61,395 bases of DNA from DASXVX01 sp036504075 (GTDB lineage Bacteria; Bacillota; Sulfobacillia; Symbiobacteriales; Symbiobacteriaceae): positions 1 through 61,395 of the forward strand of contig DASXVX010000058.1 in assembly GCA_036504075.1 (NCBI GenBank), in the 5' to 3' direction. Below, in pieces: positions 1 to 7,316 of the stretch. The stretch's first letter is position 1. The number at the start of each line of letters is the position of its first letter. Made by a program: the position numbers and the translations under genes. The notes beneath the pieces were generated by a model that was not told the DNA's origin, did not search any database, and saw nothing but the letters and a program-made list of their open reading frames with translations.

Positions 1-142
1 GTCACGTGACCTTGTGCTCCCTGCTCGCTTGAACAGGCACTCCCTGAAATGGGGCAACAGTAGAGAAAGCCGGATGCGTTAATAGCGCACGTCCGGTTTG
101 GGCGGGGGCCAGTTTCCGTGAGGAAGCTGGCCTACCCTATAC
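1..142 (+). mobile_element. 3' end of a group II intron (domains V and VI), truncated by the window edge
   Basis: Domain V is visible at 67-99. AAGCCGGA (67-74) pairs with TCCGGTTT (92-99), TGCG pairs with CGCA under a seven-base loop, a two-base CG bulge lies on the 3' strand, and the catalytic AGC triad is at 68-70. Domain VI follows at 107-132 as an 11-bp stem (GGCCAGTTTCC with GGAAGCTGGCC) closed by a GTGA loop. The tail TACCCTATAC (133-142) fits a 3' splice site ending in AY. The rest of the intron, including any reverse transcriptase gene, would lie left of the window. The Gfo/Idh gene on the other strand ends 20 bases downstream. Confidence 0.85.
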
Positions 143-161
143 TGGCTTCTGTGCCCTCGGG

Positions 162-1235
162 TCAAGCCGGAGGGACATCCACCCAACGGCCTTCCCGGTG
201 GGATTGCCGGACGGCGTCCAGCACGGCCTGTACCGCCGCCCCGTCGGCAAACGTGCCGAACTCGGGACTCGGGCTGGGCGGCCCGCCCCGCAGGCCGCAG
301 ACCAGGTTGTGGACCATGATAATCATGGGGATGGTGCGGGGGTCCAGGTTACCGGGGTAAACGACCCCCGGCAGTTCGAACCGGGCCGGCAGGGGGACTT
401 CGGCCAGGGACTCGCCGGCCCGGCCGGCCAGCAGCGTCCGGTCGTCGAGCAGTACCAGCGTGCCCCGGGTGCCGTATGCCTCCAGCCGGACCCCGAAGCC
501 ATGTTGGCAGTGGGAGAGGAACTGCACGACCCCGGTGGCCTTGCCGGACAGCTTCGCCAGGAACGCGAAGGTGTCGTCGGCGTCGGCCGGCTGGCCAGAG
601 CGCACGTCCACGTGGGCGGTGAGGACCCCCGAAACGGCCCGGATGTCGCCGAAGCACCAGCGGAGCGTATCGACCATGTGCGAACCCAGGGCGCCGAGCA
701 TGCCGCCGCCGGTGTGGGTGCTCCAGAGCCAGCCCATGGGCCGGGCCAGGTTCTGCTCAAGCCCCGCCCGGGTCCAGGTCAGGCTGACGTGGACCAGGTC
801 CCCGAGAAACCCTTCGGCGACCAGTTCCTTGAGCCGAGTGCGGCCCGGCTGATGCCGGAACTCAAAGTTGACGGCGTTAAAGAGATTCCGCCGCTCGGCA
901 CCATCCACCATGGCCTGCGCTTTCGCCAGGTCCATGGCCATCGGTTTCTCGCACAGCACCGGAATGCGCCGCTCCAGTGCGGCCATGGTCATCGGGTGAT
1001 GCAGGTTCGGCGCCGAAACCACGCTGACCAGGTCCAACTCTTCTTCGGCGAGCATCGTCGTAAAGTTGTCGTAGGCCCGGGGAATACCCAGGGCGTCAGC
1101 CTCGGCCCGAGCCCGTCCGGCCCGAGCCACGCCGGAGAGTGCGACCACCTCGCACTCCGGGTGCAGCATAAACGCCGGCGCCTGCACCAGGGTGCCAAAC
1201 CCGGTGCCAATAATCCCAATCCGCAGCTTTCCCAC
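162..1235 (-). CDS. Gfo/Idh/MocA family NAD(P)-dependent oxidoreductase
   Basis: A cytosolic dehydrogenase of the Gfo/Idh/MocA family, which oxidises or reduces sugars, inositols or related polyols with NAD(P). The N-terminus has the Rossmann motif GIIGTGFG, and CEKPMAMDL is the family EKP motif carrying the catalytic lysine. A C-terminal substrate domain follows (GGGMLGALGSHMVDTLRW). The GTG start at 1235 is chosen because AAGGAGG lies 8 bases upstream and the Rossmann strand begins at once (VGKLRIGIIG); an ATG at 1328 would add 31 residues unlike the family. It is transcribed divergently from the M20 peptidase gene. The family is clear but the substrate cannot be read from the sequence. Confidence 0.9.
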   Translation of the reverse strand: MGKLRIGIIGTGFGTLVQAPAFMLHPECEVVALSGVARAGRARAEADALGIPRAYDNFTTMLAEEELDLVSVVSAPNLHHPMTMAALERRIPVLCEKPMAMDLAKAQAMVDGAERRNLFNAVNFEFRHQPGRTRLKELVAEGFLGDLVHVSLTWTRAGLEQNLARPMGWLWSTHTGGGMLGALGSHMVDTLRWCFGDIRAVSGVLTAHVDVRSGQPADADDTFAFLAKLSGKATGVVQFLSHCQHGFGVRLEAYGTRGTLVLLDDRTLLAGRAGESLAEVPLPARFELPGVVYPGNLDPRTIPMIIMVHNLVCGLRGGPPSPSPEFGTFADGAAVQAVLDAVRQSHREGRWVDVPPA

Positions 1236-1373
1236 CAGCAAGACCTCCTTTGCTTCGGTCAGCAAACGTCGGGAATAACGTTCGTTTTTCACGGGTAAAT
1301 ATTCCTGCACCCGAAGGAACTGCTTCACCGCGACGAGAAATTCAGAGGAAATGGGAATAGAGGAGAGAGTACG

Positions 1374-2498
1374 ATGGCATACACCAAGGGCCTGGTTAAC
1401 CGGGACCGGTTGACCGCCCTGCTGATGGATCTATGCGCCACGGACTCCGGTAGCCGCCAGGAGCGGCAACTGGCCGACAAGCTGACAGGGCTGCTCATCG
1501 ACCTGGGCTTTGAGGTTGGGGAGGATGACGCCGGCAGCGAGGTCGGCGGCAACGCCGGTAACCTGATCGCCCGCCTGGAAGGCAGCAGCCAGGACGAACC
1601 GATTCTGTTCTCCTGCCACATGGACCGGGTCACACCGGGGTTTGGCGTGAAGCCGTCCATTGCGGGCGAGTACATCGTGAGCGACGGCACGACCATTCTG
1701 GGCGCCGACGATGCGGCCGGCCTGGCCGCCGTGCTGGAGGTAGTACGGGTCCTGCAGGAGCGCCAGATCGACCACCCGACCATTGAACTGGCCTGGACCA
1801 TTTGCGAGGAGGTCGGCCTGCTGGGCGCCCGGCATTTGGACTTGACCGAATTCGAGTCCCGGCTGGGCTTCGCCCTGGACTCCAGCGGCAAGGTCGGCGA
1901 GATCGTCGTCCGGGCTCCCAGCCAGGCCAAGCTGGCGGCCACCTTCCATGGCAGGGCGGCCCACGCCGGGGTGGCACCGGAAAAAGGCGTCTCCGCCATT
2001 CAGATGGCCGGGGCCGCCATCTCCCGGATGAAGCTGCTGCGGATCGATGACGAGACCACTGCCAACATCGGCTCCATCGAAGCGGCAGGTCCCACCAACA
2101 TCGTTCCCGATACCTGCAAACTGGTCGCCGAGGCCCGGTCGCTGGACCAGGGCAAGCTCGAAGCCCAGATTGCGCACATGACGGCCGCCATGGAGAGCGC
2201 GGCCCGGGAGCTGGGCGGTGCGGTGACGGTGGAGGTCCAGCGGAGCTACACGGCGTTCCACCTCAGCGAAGATGCTGCCCCGGTAAAACGGGCGGCCCGG
2301 GCGGCCGAGCTGATCGGCGCCACCCCTAAGGTCACTTCCACCGGCGGCGGCTCCGACGCCAACATCTTCAACGGCAGCGGGATTCCCGTGGCCGTTCTGG
2401 GCGTGGGCTATGAAGAGATTCACTCGACGCGGGAACGCATGCCAATCGACCAGCTGGTCCTGCTGGCGGAATGGGTGCTGGCGATTCTTACAGCATAG
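1374..2498 (+). CDS. M20 family peptidase T-like metallopeptidase
   Basis: A cytosolic dinuclear-zinc aminopeptidase of the PepT-like branch of M20 (374 aa), expected to trim small peptides. Visible metal and catalytic motifs are SCHMDRV (His ligand and following Asp), GADDAAGLAAVL (bridging Asp) and TICEEVGLLGA (catalytic Glu and Glu ligand). A dimerisation lid lies in the middle (HGRAAHAGVAPEKG), and GVGYEEIHSTRE carries the last His near the C-terminus. All ligands are present, so it should be active. The ATG follows GAGGAGAGAG. The gene stands alone on the plus strand, divergent from the oxidoreductase. A di- or tripeptidase is most likely; the exact specificity is not visible. Confidence 0.9.
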   Translation: MAYTKGLVNRDRLTALLMDLCATDSGSRQERQLADKLTGLLIDLGFEVGEDDAGSEVGGNAGNLIARLEGSSQDEPILFSCHMDRVTPGFGVKPSIAGEYIVSDGTTILGADDAAGLAAVLEVVRVLQERQIDHPTIELAWTICEEVGLLGARHLDLTEFESRLGFALDSSGKVGEIVVRAPSQAKLAATFHGRAAHAGVAPEKGVSAIQMAGAAISRMKLLRIDDETTANIGSIEAAGPTNIVPDTCKLVAEARSLDQGKLEAQIAHMTAAMESAARELGGAVTVEVQRSYTAFHLSEDAAPVKRAARAAELIGATPKVTSTGGGSDANIFNGSGIPVAVLGVGYEEIHSTRERMPIDQLVLLAEWVLAILTA

Positions 2499-2556
2499 CG
2501 CGATGCCCATGTCCGCCATACTAGCGATGTAGATGCGCAAAAGGAGGCGGACCCGC

Positions 2557-2859
2557 ATGGAGCACTCCGAGAGGGAACTGGCGGCCCTCGGTGGGGAACA
2601 CCGGTTGACCGAATCCGAATTGATAAATCTGCGCCACGCCCTGGACTCCGAAATTCTCGGCCTCAAGAAATGCCTGCACTACGCCCAGGAAGTGGGGGAC
2701 GACCAGGCCCGCCGGCTCTTCCGGGAGCACGCCGATATTCATCACCGGCGGGTGGACATGATGCTGGCGCTTCTGGACGCCCCGGGGGATATCACCAAGC
2801 AGGCCAAGTATCTGCTACAGACCGCTCATGCGCAGACAGGGGGGCACACCTATGCCTGA
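2557..2859 (+). CDS. CotF-like / ferritin-like small protein
   Basis: A 100-residue, mostly helical, charged protein with the look of the spore coat CotF / ferritin-like group. The segment from LTESELINLRHALDSEI runs into repeated Glu and His positions (FREHADIHHRR), but no complete di-iron ligand set can be assigned. The ATG at 2557 is preferred over an upstream ATG at 2533 because AAAAGGAGG lies just before it. The stop overlaps the start of the next CotF-like gene by 8 bases, so the two are probably translated together and may be partners in the spore coat. The spore role is inferred from family resemblance only. Confidence 0.6.
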   Translation: MEHSERELAALGGEHRLTESELINLRHALDSEILGLKKCLHYAQEVGDDQARRLFREHADIHHRRVDMMLALLDAPGDITKQAKYLLQTAHAQTGGHTYA

Positions 2860-3259
2860 AACGCACGACCTGAGCACGAACACCCGCCGGCACATGTCGG
2901 ATGCCGACCGGCTGCATGACTGCCTCTGCGACGCCAAGGAGCGGGCGATGCTGTATGCCCGGGCTGCCGTGGAGTCCACCAACAACGGCGTCCGGGAGTT
3001 CTTCCTGGCCATGCACGGCGAGGAGACCCACAACCAGGAAATTCTGTTCAGCTTTCTGCACACCCGCGGGTTTTATCCCACGGAGATGGTCACCGGCGAC
3101 ACCATCCGGGAAGTGCGCAGGCGGTACCAGGCGCTGCACGACCAGATGGGCCTCACCGACGATCCTTCGTTCCGCCGCTACCAGACCGCCGACCCCAAAC
3201 TGCCCCCGGCCCACGCCCAGGAACCGGGCAGTTTTGAGTCCAAATCGACCGGACATTAG
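2852..3259 (+). CDS. CotF family spore coat-like protein
   Basis: A 135-residue helical protein resembling spore coat protein F: a central helix pair with SDADRLHDCLCDAKERA and an EETHNQEI segment, ending with the family-like GFYPTEM. It starts at ATG 2852 inside the end of the upstream CotF-like gene, with a GGGGGG tract as ribosome binding site, and both are followed by one terminator at 3266-3290. The C-terminal 30 residues are polar and low in structure. In CotF-type proteins this fold packs into the spore coat. Coat location here is inferred; the pairing of two related helical proteins in one transcript is seen directly. Confidence 0.7.
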   Translation: MPETHDLSTNTRRHMSDADRLHDCLCDAKERAMLYARAAVESTNNGVREFFLAMHGEETHNQEILFSFLHTRGFYPTEMVTGDTIREVRRRYQALHDQMGLTDDPSFRRYQTADPKLPPAHAQEPGSFESKSTGH

Positions 3260-3265
3260 CCGACC

Positions 3266-3290
3266 GAGCCCGCCTGTCCTGGGCGGGCTC
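3266..3290 (+). terminator. intrinsic terminator after the CotF-like pair
   Basis: GAGCCCGCC pairs with GGCGGGCTC around a loop of about seven bases, followed by TTGTGTTG. It lies 6 bases after the stop of the second CotF-like gene. Confidence 0.75.
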
Positions 3291-3301
3291 TTGTGTTGCT
3301 G

Positions 3302-3344
3302 CTTGTGGTGCAACATCTTGTGGTACAGCCGCTTGTGGTACAAT
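3302..3344 (+). promoter_or_regulatory. promoter region with three 15-base phased direct repeats
   Basis: CTTGTGGTRCA occurs at 3302, 3317 and 3332, exactly 15 bases apart. The third copy contains an extended -10 (TGG TACAAT, -10 at 3339-3344), and the second supplies a possible -35 (TTGTGG, 3318-3323, spacer 15). The region lies 34 bases before the ferredoxin start. The phased repeats could be an operator array or simply a tandem duplication that makes the promoter. Confidence 0.5.
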
Positions 3345-3377
3345 GAAAGCGCAATCGGATTCCGGGGAGGTCACCCA

Positions 3378-3677
3378 ATGCCGGCCATTACGTTTCAGCC
3401 CATGGGCATCGTAGTCTCTGTATCGGAGGGCACCACGATTCTGGAGGCAGCGCTTTCCCGGGAGATTTTCCTCCGGCACAACTGCGGCGGCAAAGCCATG
3501 TGCACCACCTGCCGTTGCAAAGTGCTGGACGGCGCATCGTCGCTCTCGCCCATGGCCCGCCATGAGCAGAAGCGGCTCGCCGAGCTGTACGCACCGAAAA
3601 ACGTCCGGCTCTCTTGCCAGGCCCAGATTCTCGGCGACGTCACCGTGGAGATTCCGGTGCCAACGCTTGGCGTATAA
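3378..3677 (+). CDS. 2Fe-2S ferredoxin
   Basis: A 99-residue plant/adrenodoxin-type ferredoxin that should carry one [2Fe-2S] cluster and move single electrons in the cytosol. The cluster cysteines are C36, C42 and C45 (NCGGKAMCTTC), with the fourth in the C-terminal SCQAQ segment; the extra C47 is not a usual ligand. Beta-grasp strands surround them. The ATG at 3378 follows GGGGAGG. The gene is followed after 12 bases by a DUF72 gene and is probably co-transcribed with it from the promoter at 3302-3344. The redox partner is unknown. Confidence 0.9.
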   Translation: MPAITFQPMGIVVSVSEGTTILEAALSREIFLRHNCGGKAMCTTCRCKVLDGASSLSPMARHEQKRLAELYAPKNVRLSCQAQILGDVTVEIPVPTLGV

Positions 3678-3689
3678 GAGGTGGGATCA

Positions 3690-4583
3690 ATGGCCGTCAT
3701 CCGGTGCGGCACCTGCGCCTGGGCCGACCACGAGGAGTACTACCCCAAAGGCTTGCCCGCGGGGGAGCGGCTGGCCTATTACGCCAGGCACTTCTCCATC
3801 GTGGAGGTCGACAGCTCGTTTTATCACCTGCAGCCGCCCAAGTGGTATGCGTCGTGGGCGGACAAGACCCCACGGGACTTCGTCTTCAATGTAAAGGCCT
3901 ACGGCGCCATGACCCGGCACCATCGCGAGCCCCGGCCTGGCGAAGAGGACCTGACCGAGGTCTTCAGGCGTTTTGCCGGTTCGGTGGAGCCGCTCCGGGA
4001 GTCCGGGAAGTTGAAGGCGCTCCACTTTCAGTTCCCACCCTGGTTCACTTGCAACACGGAAAACCAGGAGTGGGTCCAGTACTGCCGTGAGTTCTTCGCC
4101 GAAGATGTGGTCGCCGTGGAGTTCCGGCACGCCTCCTGGTTTGCCGGGTCAGGGCAGGATGAGACGCTGGCGTTCCTCCGGCGCATCCGGGCCGTCAACG
4201 TCATCTGCGACGAGCCTCAGATCGGATCGGGCACCGTGCCCGCCGTGGTAGCGGTGACGGACCCCCGGCTGGCGATCGTCCGCTTCCACGGCCGCAACGC
4301 CCGCACCTGGTACCTGAAAGCGGAGACCACGGCAGCGCGCTTCGACTATTTGTACTCCCGGGAAGAATTGGCCCAGTGGGTGGAGCCGGTGCGTGAGCAA
4401 TTGGAACCGGAGGCCGGCGAAGTTCACCTGCTTATGAACAATAACCGCGCCAACTATGCGGTCCGCAATGCCCTGGACATTATGAGCCTCCTGGGCCTCA
4501 CGGTGCCACCGCTCGACGAAAACGGCGTCCCCCTGCCGCCTGTCCCGAAGGGCGGTAAGCCGGTCCAAACCCGCTTGTTCTAG
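3690..4583 (+). CDS. DUF72 (YecE-like) protein
   Basis: A 297-residue TIM-barrel-like protein of the DUF72/YecE family, cytosolic and of uncertain biochemical role. Family features are the opening IRCGTCAWADHEEYYPKG, the EVDSSFYHLQPP segment, the FNVKAYGAMTRHH stretch, LHFQFPPWF and the late IVRFHGRNARTWY and LLMNNNRANYAVRNA. The ATG at 3690 is preferred over a GTG at 3681 because AGAGGTGG ends four bases before it. It follows the ferredoxin gene closely and ends in a terminator at 4597-4618. No catalytic claim is made. Confidence 0.85.
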   Translation: MAVIRCGTCAWADHEEYYPKGLPAGERLAYYARHFSIVEVDSSFYHLQPPKWYASWADKTPRDFVFNVKAYGAMTRHHREPRPGEEDLTEVFRRFAGSVEPLRESGKLKALHFQFPPWFTCNTENQEWVQYCREFFAEDVVAVEFRHASWFAGSGQDETLAFLRRIRAVNVICDEPQIGSGTVPAVVAVTDPRLAIVRFHGRNARTWYLKAETTAARFDYLYSREELAQWVEPVREQLEPEAGEVHLLMNNNRANYAVRNALDIMSLLGLTVPPLDENGVPLPPVPKGGKPVQTRLF

Positions 4584-4596
4584 GAGATGCAACAAG

Positions 4597-4618
4597 GCCG
4601 CCCTCGTCTGAGGGCGGC
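4597..4618 (+). terminator. intrinsic terminator after the DUF72 gene
   Basis: GCCGCCCTC pairs with GAGGGCGGC over a four-base loop, followed by TTT. It lies 13 bases past the stop. Confidence 0.8.
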
Positions 4619-4776
4619 TTTGCCGCGTCCCGGGGTGTTGCACGGATGTTACAGGAGGAGCCAAATCTTTTTTTAACGTCAGCGGCATGTTGCAGATTGG
4701 GGTATTAAACTCTAGTCAGACGGAATACCTGATGCCGGAAATTGGGAAAAAAGCACTGCGGAGGGGGAGGAAATCT

Positions 4777-5553
4777 ATGGGACGTGTAGAACCATCTTTA
4801 ACACAGGTCTTCAAGTTTCCTACACCTCTGGAAAATGAGGTGTGGGTGGAGTCGGCCTCCGCTGGCGATGAGCTGGGGATGCCTGGGGTAGGCCTGTTCA
4901 TGACGGAAGACTGGGCCGGCCTCGACGGGGGGGATGACTCCGTGTCCAGGAGTTTGCCGCATTTACCAGCCATGAAGGCTCCGGCCCCGGCTGCCGGTGA
5001 GGATTCCGTCCTCATCAAGCGCCTGTCGGCCGGGGACGAAGAAGCGCTGGGCATGTTGATGGAACGTTACGGCGGCGCCTTGCTTCACTTTGCCCATCGC
5101 CTGGTGGGCGACATGCAGCTTGCGGAAGAGATTTACCAGGACACCATGCTCAAAGCCTGGCAGCAGGCCTCGACTTTCCGGGTCGACGGCCATCTTAAGG
5201 CATGGCTTTTCCGGGTCGCCCGCAACAACGCCATCGATTACATGCGGAAAAAGCGGATCCCCGTGGAAGAGTTTCAGGCCTGCCTCGAGACTGCGGCAAC
5301 GACATTCCGGCCCGACCGTGAGGCGGAGCGTTCCTGGCTTTCGGCAGAGATCTTTGAGGCCGTCGACGAACTGCCCCAGGCCTACCGTGAAGTGATCGAC
5401 CTCCGGTTCTTCCACCAGCTATGCTACCAGGAGATCGCCGAAGTACTGTTGATCCCCCTGGGCACCGTAAAGAGTCGGCTTAATTACGCCATCCAGCGGC
5501 TGACCAAAATTCTCCGGGAGCGCGGTATTGACGGCGAAATCGTGGACAATTAG
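4777..5553 (+). CDS. ECF-type RNA polymerase sigma factor with N-terminal extension
   Basis: A sigma-70 family, group 4 (ECF) factor that would direct RNA polymerase to a small regulon. Region 2 starts near residue 80 (IKRLSAGDEEAL, then YQDTMLKAWQQAS and KAWLFRVARNNAIDYMRKKR); region 4 is QAYREVIDLRFF to GTVKSRLNYAIQRL. The first 75 residues are an acidic, Pro/Gly-containing extension not typical of ECF factors. ATG 4777 is chosen from GGAGGGGGAGG just upstream; an ATG at 4687 lacks a good site. No anti-sigma factor gene adjoins it, so control may be through the extension or at transcription. A terminator follows at 5579. Confidence 0.88.
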   Translation: MGRVEPSLTQVFKFPTPLENEVWVESASAGDELGMPGVGLFMTEDWAGLDGGDDSVSRSLPHLPAMKAPAPAAGEDSVLIKRLSAGDEEALGMLMERYGGALLHFAHRLVGDMQLAEEIYQDTMLKAWQQASTFRVDGHLKAWLFRVARNNAIDYMRKKRIPVEEFQACLETAATTFRPDREAERSWLSAEIFEAVDELPQAYREVIDLRFFHQLCYQEIAEVLLIPLGTVKSRLNYAIQRLTKILRERGIDGEIVDN

Positions 5554-5578
5554 TCTACATACATAAACCCCCAATGGG

Positions 5579-5606
5579 GCCCTCCGCTCGGCGTGAGGGC
5601 TCTTGC
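5579..5606 (+). terminator. intrinsic terminator after the sigma factor gene
   Basis: GCCCTC (5579-5584) pairs with GAGGGC (5595-5600), followed by a T-rich tail. A TATAAT box at 5612-5617, 28 bases before the pgsA start, begins right after it and probably serves pgsA. Confidence 0.65.
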
Positions 5607-5645
5607 TTTGTTATAATGGGAGCAGACAATCTAAAGGAGACGGCC

Positions 5646-6266
5646 ATGAATCTTCCCAATCTACTCACGCTGGGCCGCATATTCCTGGTGCCGGTGTTCC
5701 TGATGGCGTTCCTGACTCGCCTGAAGCTGGGCGGCTTGATCGCTGCCGGGGTCTTCATTATCGCCGCCATCACCGATTCCCTGGACGGGTACCTCGCCCG
5801 GAAGCACAAAGAGGTGACCCGCCTGGGCCAATTCCTGGACCCCCTGGCCGACAAGCTTCTGGTTTCTGCGGCCTTGATTGCCCTGGTGGAACTGGGGCAT
5901 ATCTCGACCTGGGTGGCCATGGTGATCATCGGCCGGGAGATGGCGGTCACCGGCCTGAGGGCCATCGCCGCCGCTGAGGGCACGGTGATCGCCGCCGGAC
6001 CGTGGGGCAAGGCAAAAACGGTGGTGCAGATTATTTTCGTCGTGGCGGCGATCCTGGCCGGCGCCCTGCCGGAAGAACTCTGGCTGCATACACTGGCCGG
6101 CTGGCTCTTTACGCCCCTGCTGCTGGCGGCGGTGCTGCTGACGATCTGGTCCGGGGTGGACTACGGCTGGGCGTATTACCGGGGTCTGCAGGCCGGAGAA
6201 CGGCCGCGAAAGCCCCTCAAGTTCCGGTGGAAGCTGTCGCGGCGGCGCAAGGGGTTACAACCGTAG
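5646..6266 (+). CDS. pgsA: CDP-diacylglycerol--glycerol-3-phosphate 3-phosphatidyltransferase
   Basis: Integral membrane enzyme that makes phosphatidylglycerophosphate from CDP-diacylglycerol and glycerol 3-phosphate, the committed step to phosphatidylglycerol. The CDP-alcohol phosphotransferase motif is exact: D44, D47, G48, A51, R52, G61, D65 and D69. Hydrophobic helices flank it (first from residue 8, others near 30-43, 72-90, 118-135 and 145-165), and the C-terminus is a basic tail (KFRWKLSRRRKG). ATG 5646 follows AAAGGAGA. Length (206 aa) is slightly above the usual 180-195. It heads a group with the PrcB-type gene and thiN, 12 bases apart and overlapping respectively. Confidence 0.93.
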   Translation: MNLPNLLTLGRIFLVPVFLMAFLTRLKLGGLIAAGVFIIAAITDSLDGYLARKHKEVTRLGQFLDPLADKLLVSAALIALVELGHISTWVAMVIIGREMAVTGLRAIAAAEGTVIAAGPWGKAKTVVQIIFVVAAILAGALPEELWLHTLAGWLFTPLLLAAVLLTIWSGVDYGWAYYRGLQAGERPRKPLKFRWKLSRRRKGLQP

Positions 6267-6278
6267 GAGGTGCGCACG

Positions 6279-6641
6279 ATGGAGTTTCTGCTGGTTTCCC
6301 GTCCGCAGGAGAAACTGGTGCTGCAAGGTGACCTGGTCCCCGCCACGGTCTCGCTCAAGGAGGTCAAGTGGGAACAGGAGGTCGCGCTGGTCGTCGATCT
6401 GGGTGAAAGGCGGACAGGCGGACATGGCGTGGAGATCCTCGGCGTGGATGCCGGGGCGGATCAGCTGGTTGTGCGGCTGCGGGTTTCCCAGCCCGGGCCG
6501 GGCTCCTTCGTGGCCCAGGTGCTCACGCATCCTTTTGCCGTGCACCGGGTCGACCGGTCGAAGCTCAAGTCGGGTCCGGTCACCATCGTGGCCAAAGACG
6601 CGCTGGGCAATGAGTTGGGCCGGCAGGTGGTGCATCTGTGA
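6279..6641 (+). CDS. PrcB C-terminal domain-like protein
   Basis: A 120-residue, all-beta-looking protein matching the small domain of protease complex subunit PrcB: GGHGVEILGVDAGADQLVVRL, then QPGPGSFVAQVLTHPFAVHRVDRS. No signal peptide is present, unlike secreted PrcB-type proteins, so it is probably cytosolic. GTAGGAGGTG precedes ATG 6279. The gene sits between pgsA (12 bases) and thiN (4-base GTGA overlap), which suggests co-expression but no obvious shared pathway. Function is unknown; the family name comes from the spirochaete dentilisin complex and does not define a role here. Confidence 0.7.
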   Translation: MEFLLVSRPQEKLVLQGDLVPATVSLKEVKWEQEVALVVDLGERRTGGHGVEILGVDAGADQLVVRLRVSQPGPGSFVAQVLTHPFAVHRVDRSKLKSGPVTIVAKDALGNELGRQVVHL

Positions 6642-7276
6642 GAACAGTCATCTTCGCCGCCGGGCAGATTCGGGATTACGAGGCGGTCCGCCGGCATCTG
6701 GGCGCCGTTGAGCTTGTGCTGTGCGCCGACGGCGGCGTCCGCCACGCGCTGGCGCTGGGGCTAACGCCGGCGCTCATGCTGGGGGACTTCGACTCCACGG
6801 ACCCGGCCCTGGTGGCCGAAATGGCGGCTCGGGGTATTCCGATTGAGCGGATGCCGGTGGAAAAAGACGAGACGGACACGCATTTGGCATTGGCTGAAGC
6901 GGTGCGGCGGGGCGCAACGGAGATTCTCCTGGTCGGGGCCTCCGGCGACCGGGTGGACCACACTGTGTCCAACTTGCTGCTGCTGCCGGGCGTGCCGGCG
7001 CACATTGCGGTGACGCTGGTGGACGAAAAAAACGTCGTCCGCGTGCTCCGGCCCGGTGGTCGGCTCACGATCACCGGGGAGCCGGGGGAGTATCTCTCGC
7101 TGCTGCCTTTAAGCCCGGAAGTCACTGGCGTGGTGGCAGAGGGGGTCAAGTGGCCGCTGAACAACGCCACGCTGCGGTGGGGCGAATCGCTGGGTGTCTC
7201 CAACCAGTTCGTGGAGGCGGAAGCGTTTGTCGCCACGCGGGAAGGGTATTTGCTGGTCATTCGGGCCCGGGACTAA
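6638..7276 (+). CDS. thiN: thiamine diphosphokinase
   Basis: Transfers pyrophosphate from ATP to thiamine to give thiamine diphosphate, in the cytosol. Family motifs are LVLCADGGVRHAL, LMLGDFDST, EKDETDTHLAL and GASGDRVDHT, which carry the acidic metal- and ATP-binding residues; the C-terminal beta-sandwich has LSLLPLSPEVTGV and the late SNQFV (thiamine-binding region). Length (212 aa) is normal. The GTG start overlaps the stop of the upstream PrcB-type gene by four bases, so it is probably translationally coupled. No TPP riboswitch was seen ahead of the operon. Confidence 0.93.
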   Translation: MRTVIFAAGQIRDYEAVRRHLGAVELVLCADGGVRHALALGLTPALMLGDFDSTDPALVAEMAARGIPIERMPVEKDETDTHLALAEAVRRGATEILLVGASGDRVDHTVSNLLLLPGVPAHIAVTLVDEKNVVRVLRPGGRLTITGEPGEYLSLLPLSPEVTGVVAEGVKWPLNNATLRWGESLGVSNQFVEAEAFVATREGYLLVIRARD

Positions 7277-7316
7277 CCCGCCCCTCATTTCGGCTGCAAT
7301 AAAGAAGGATTTCCGC

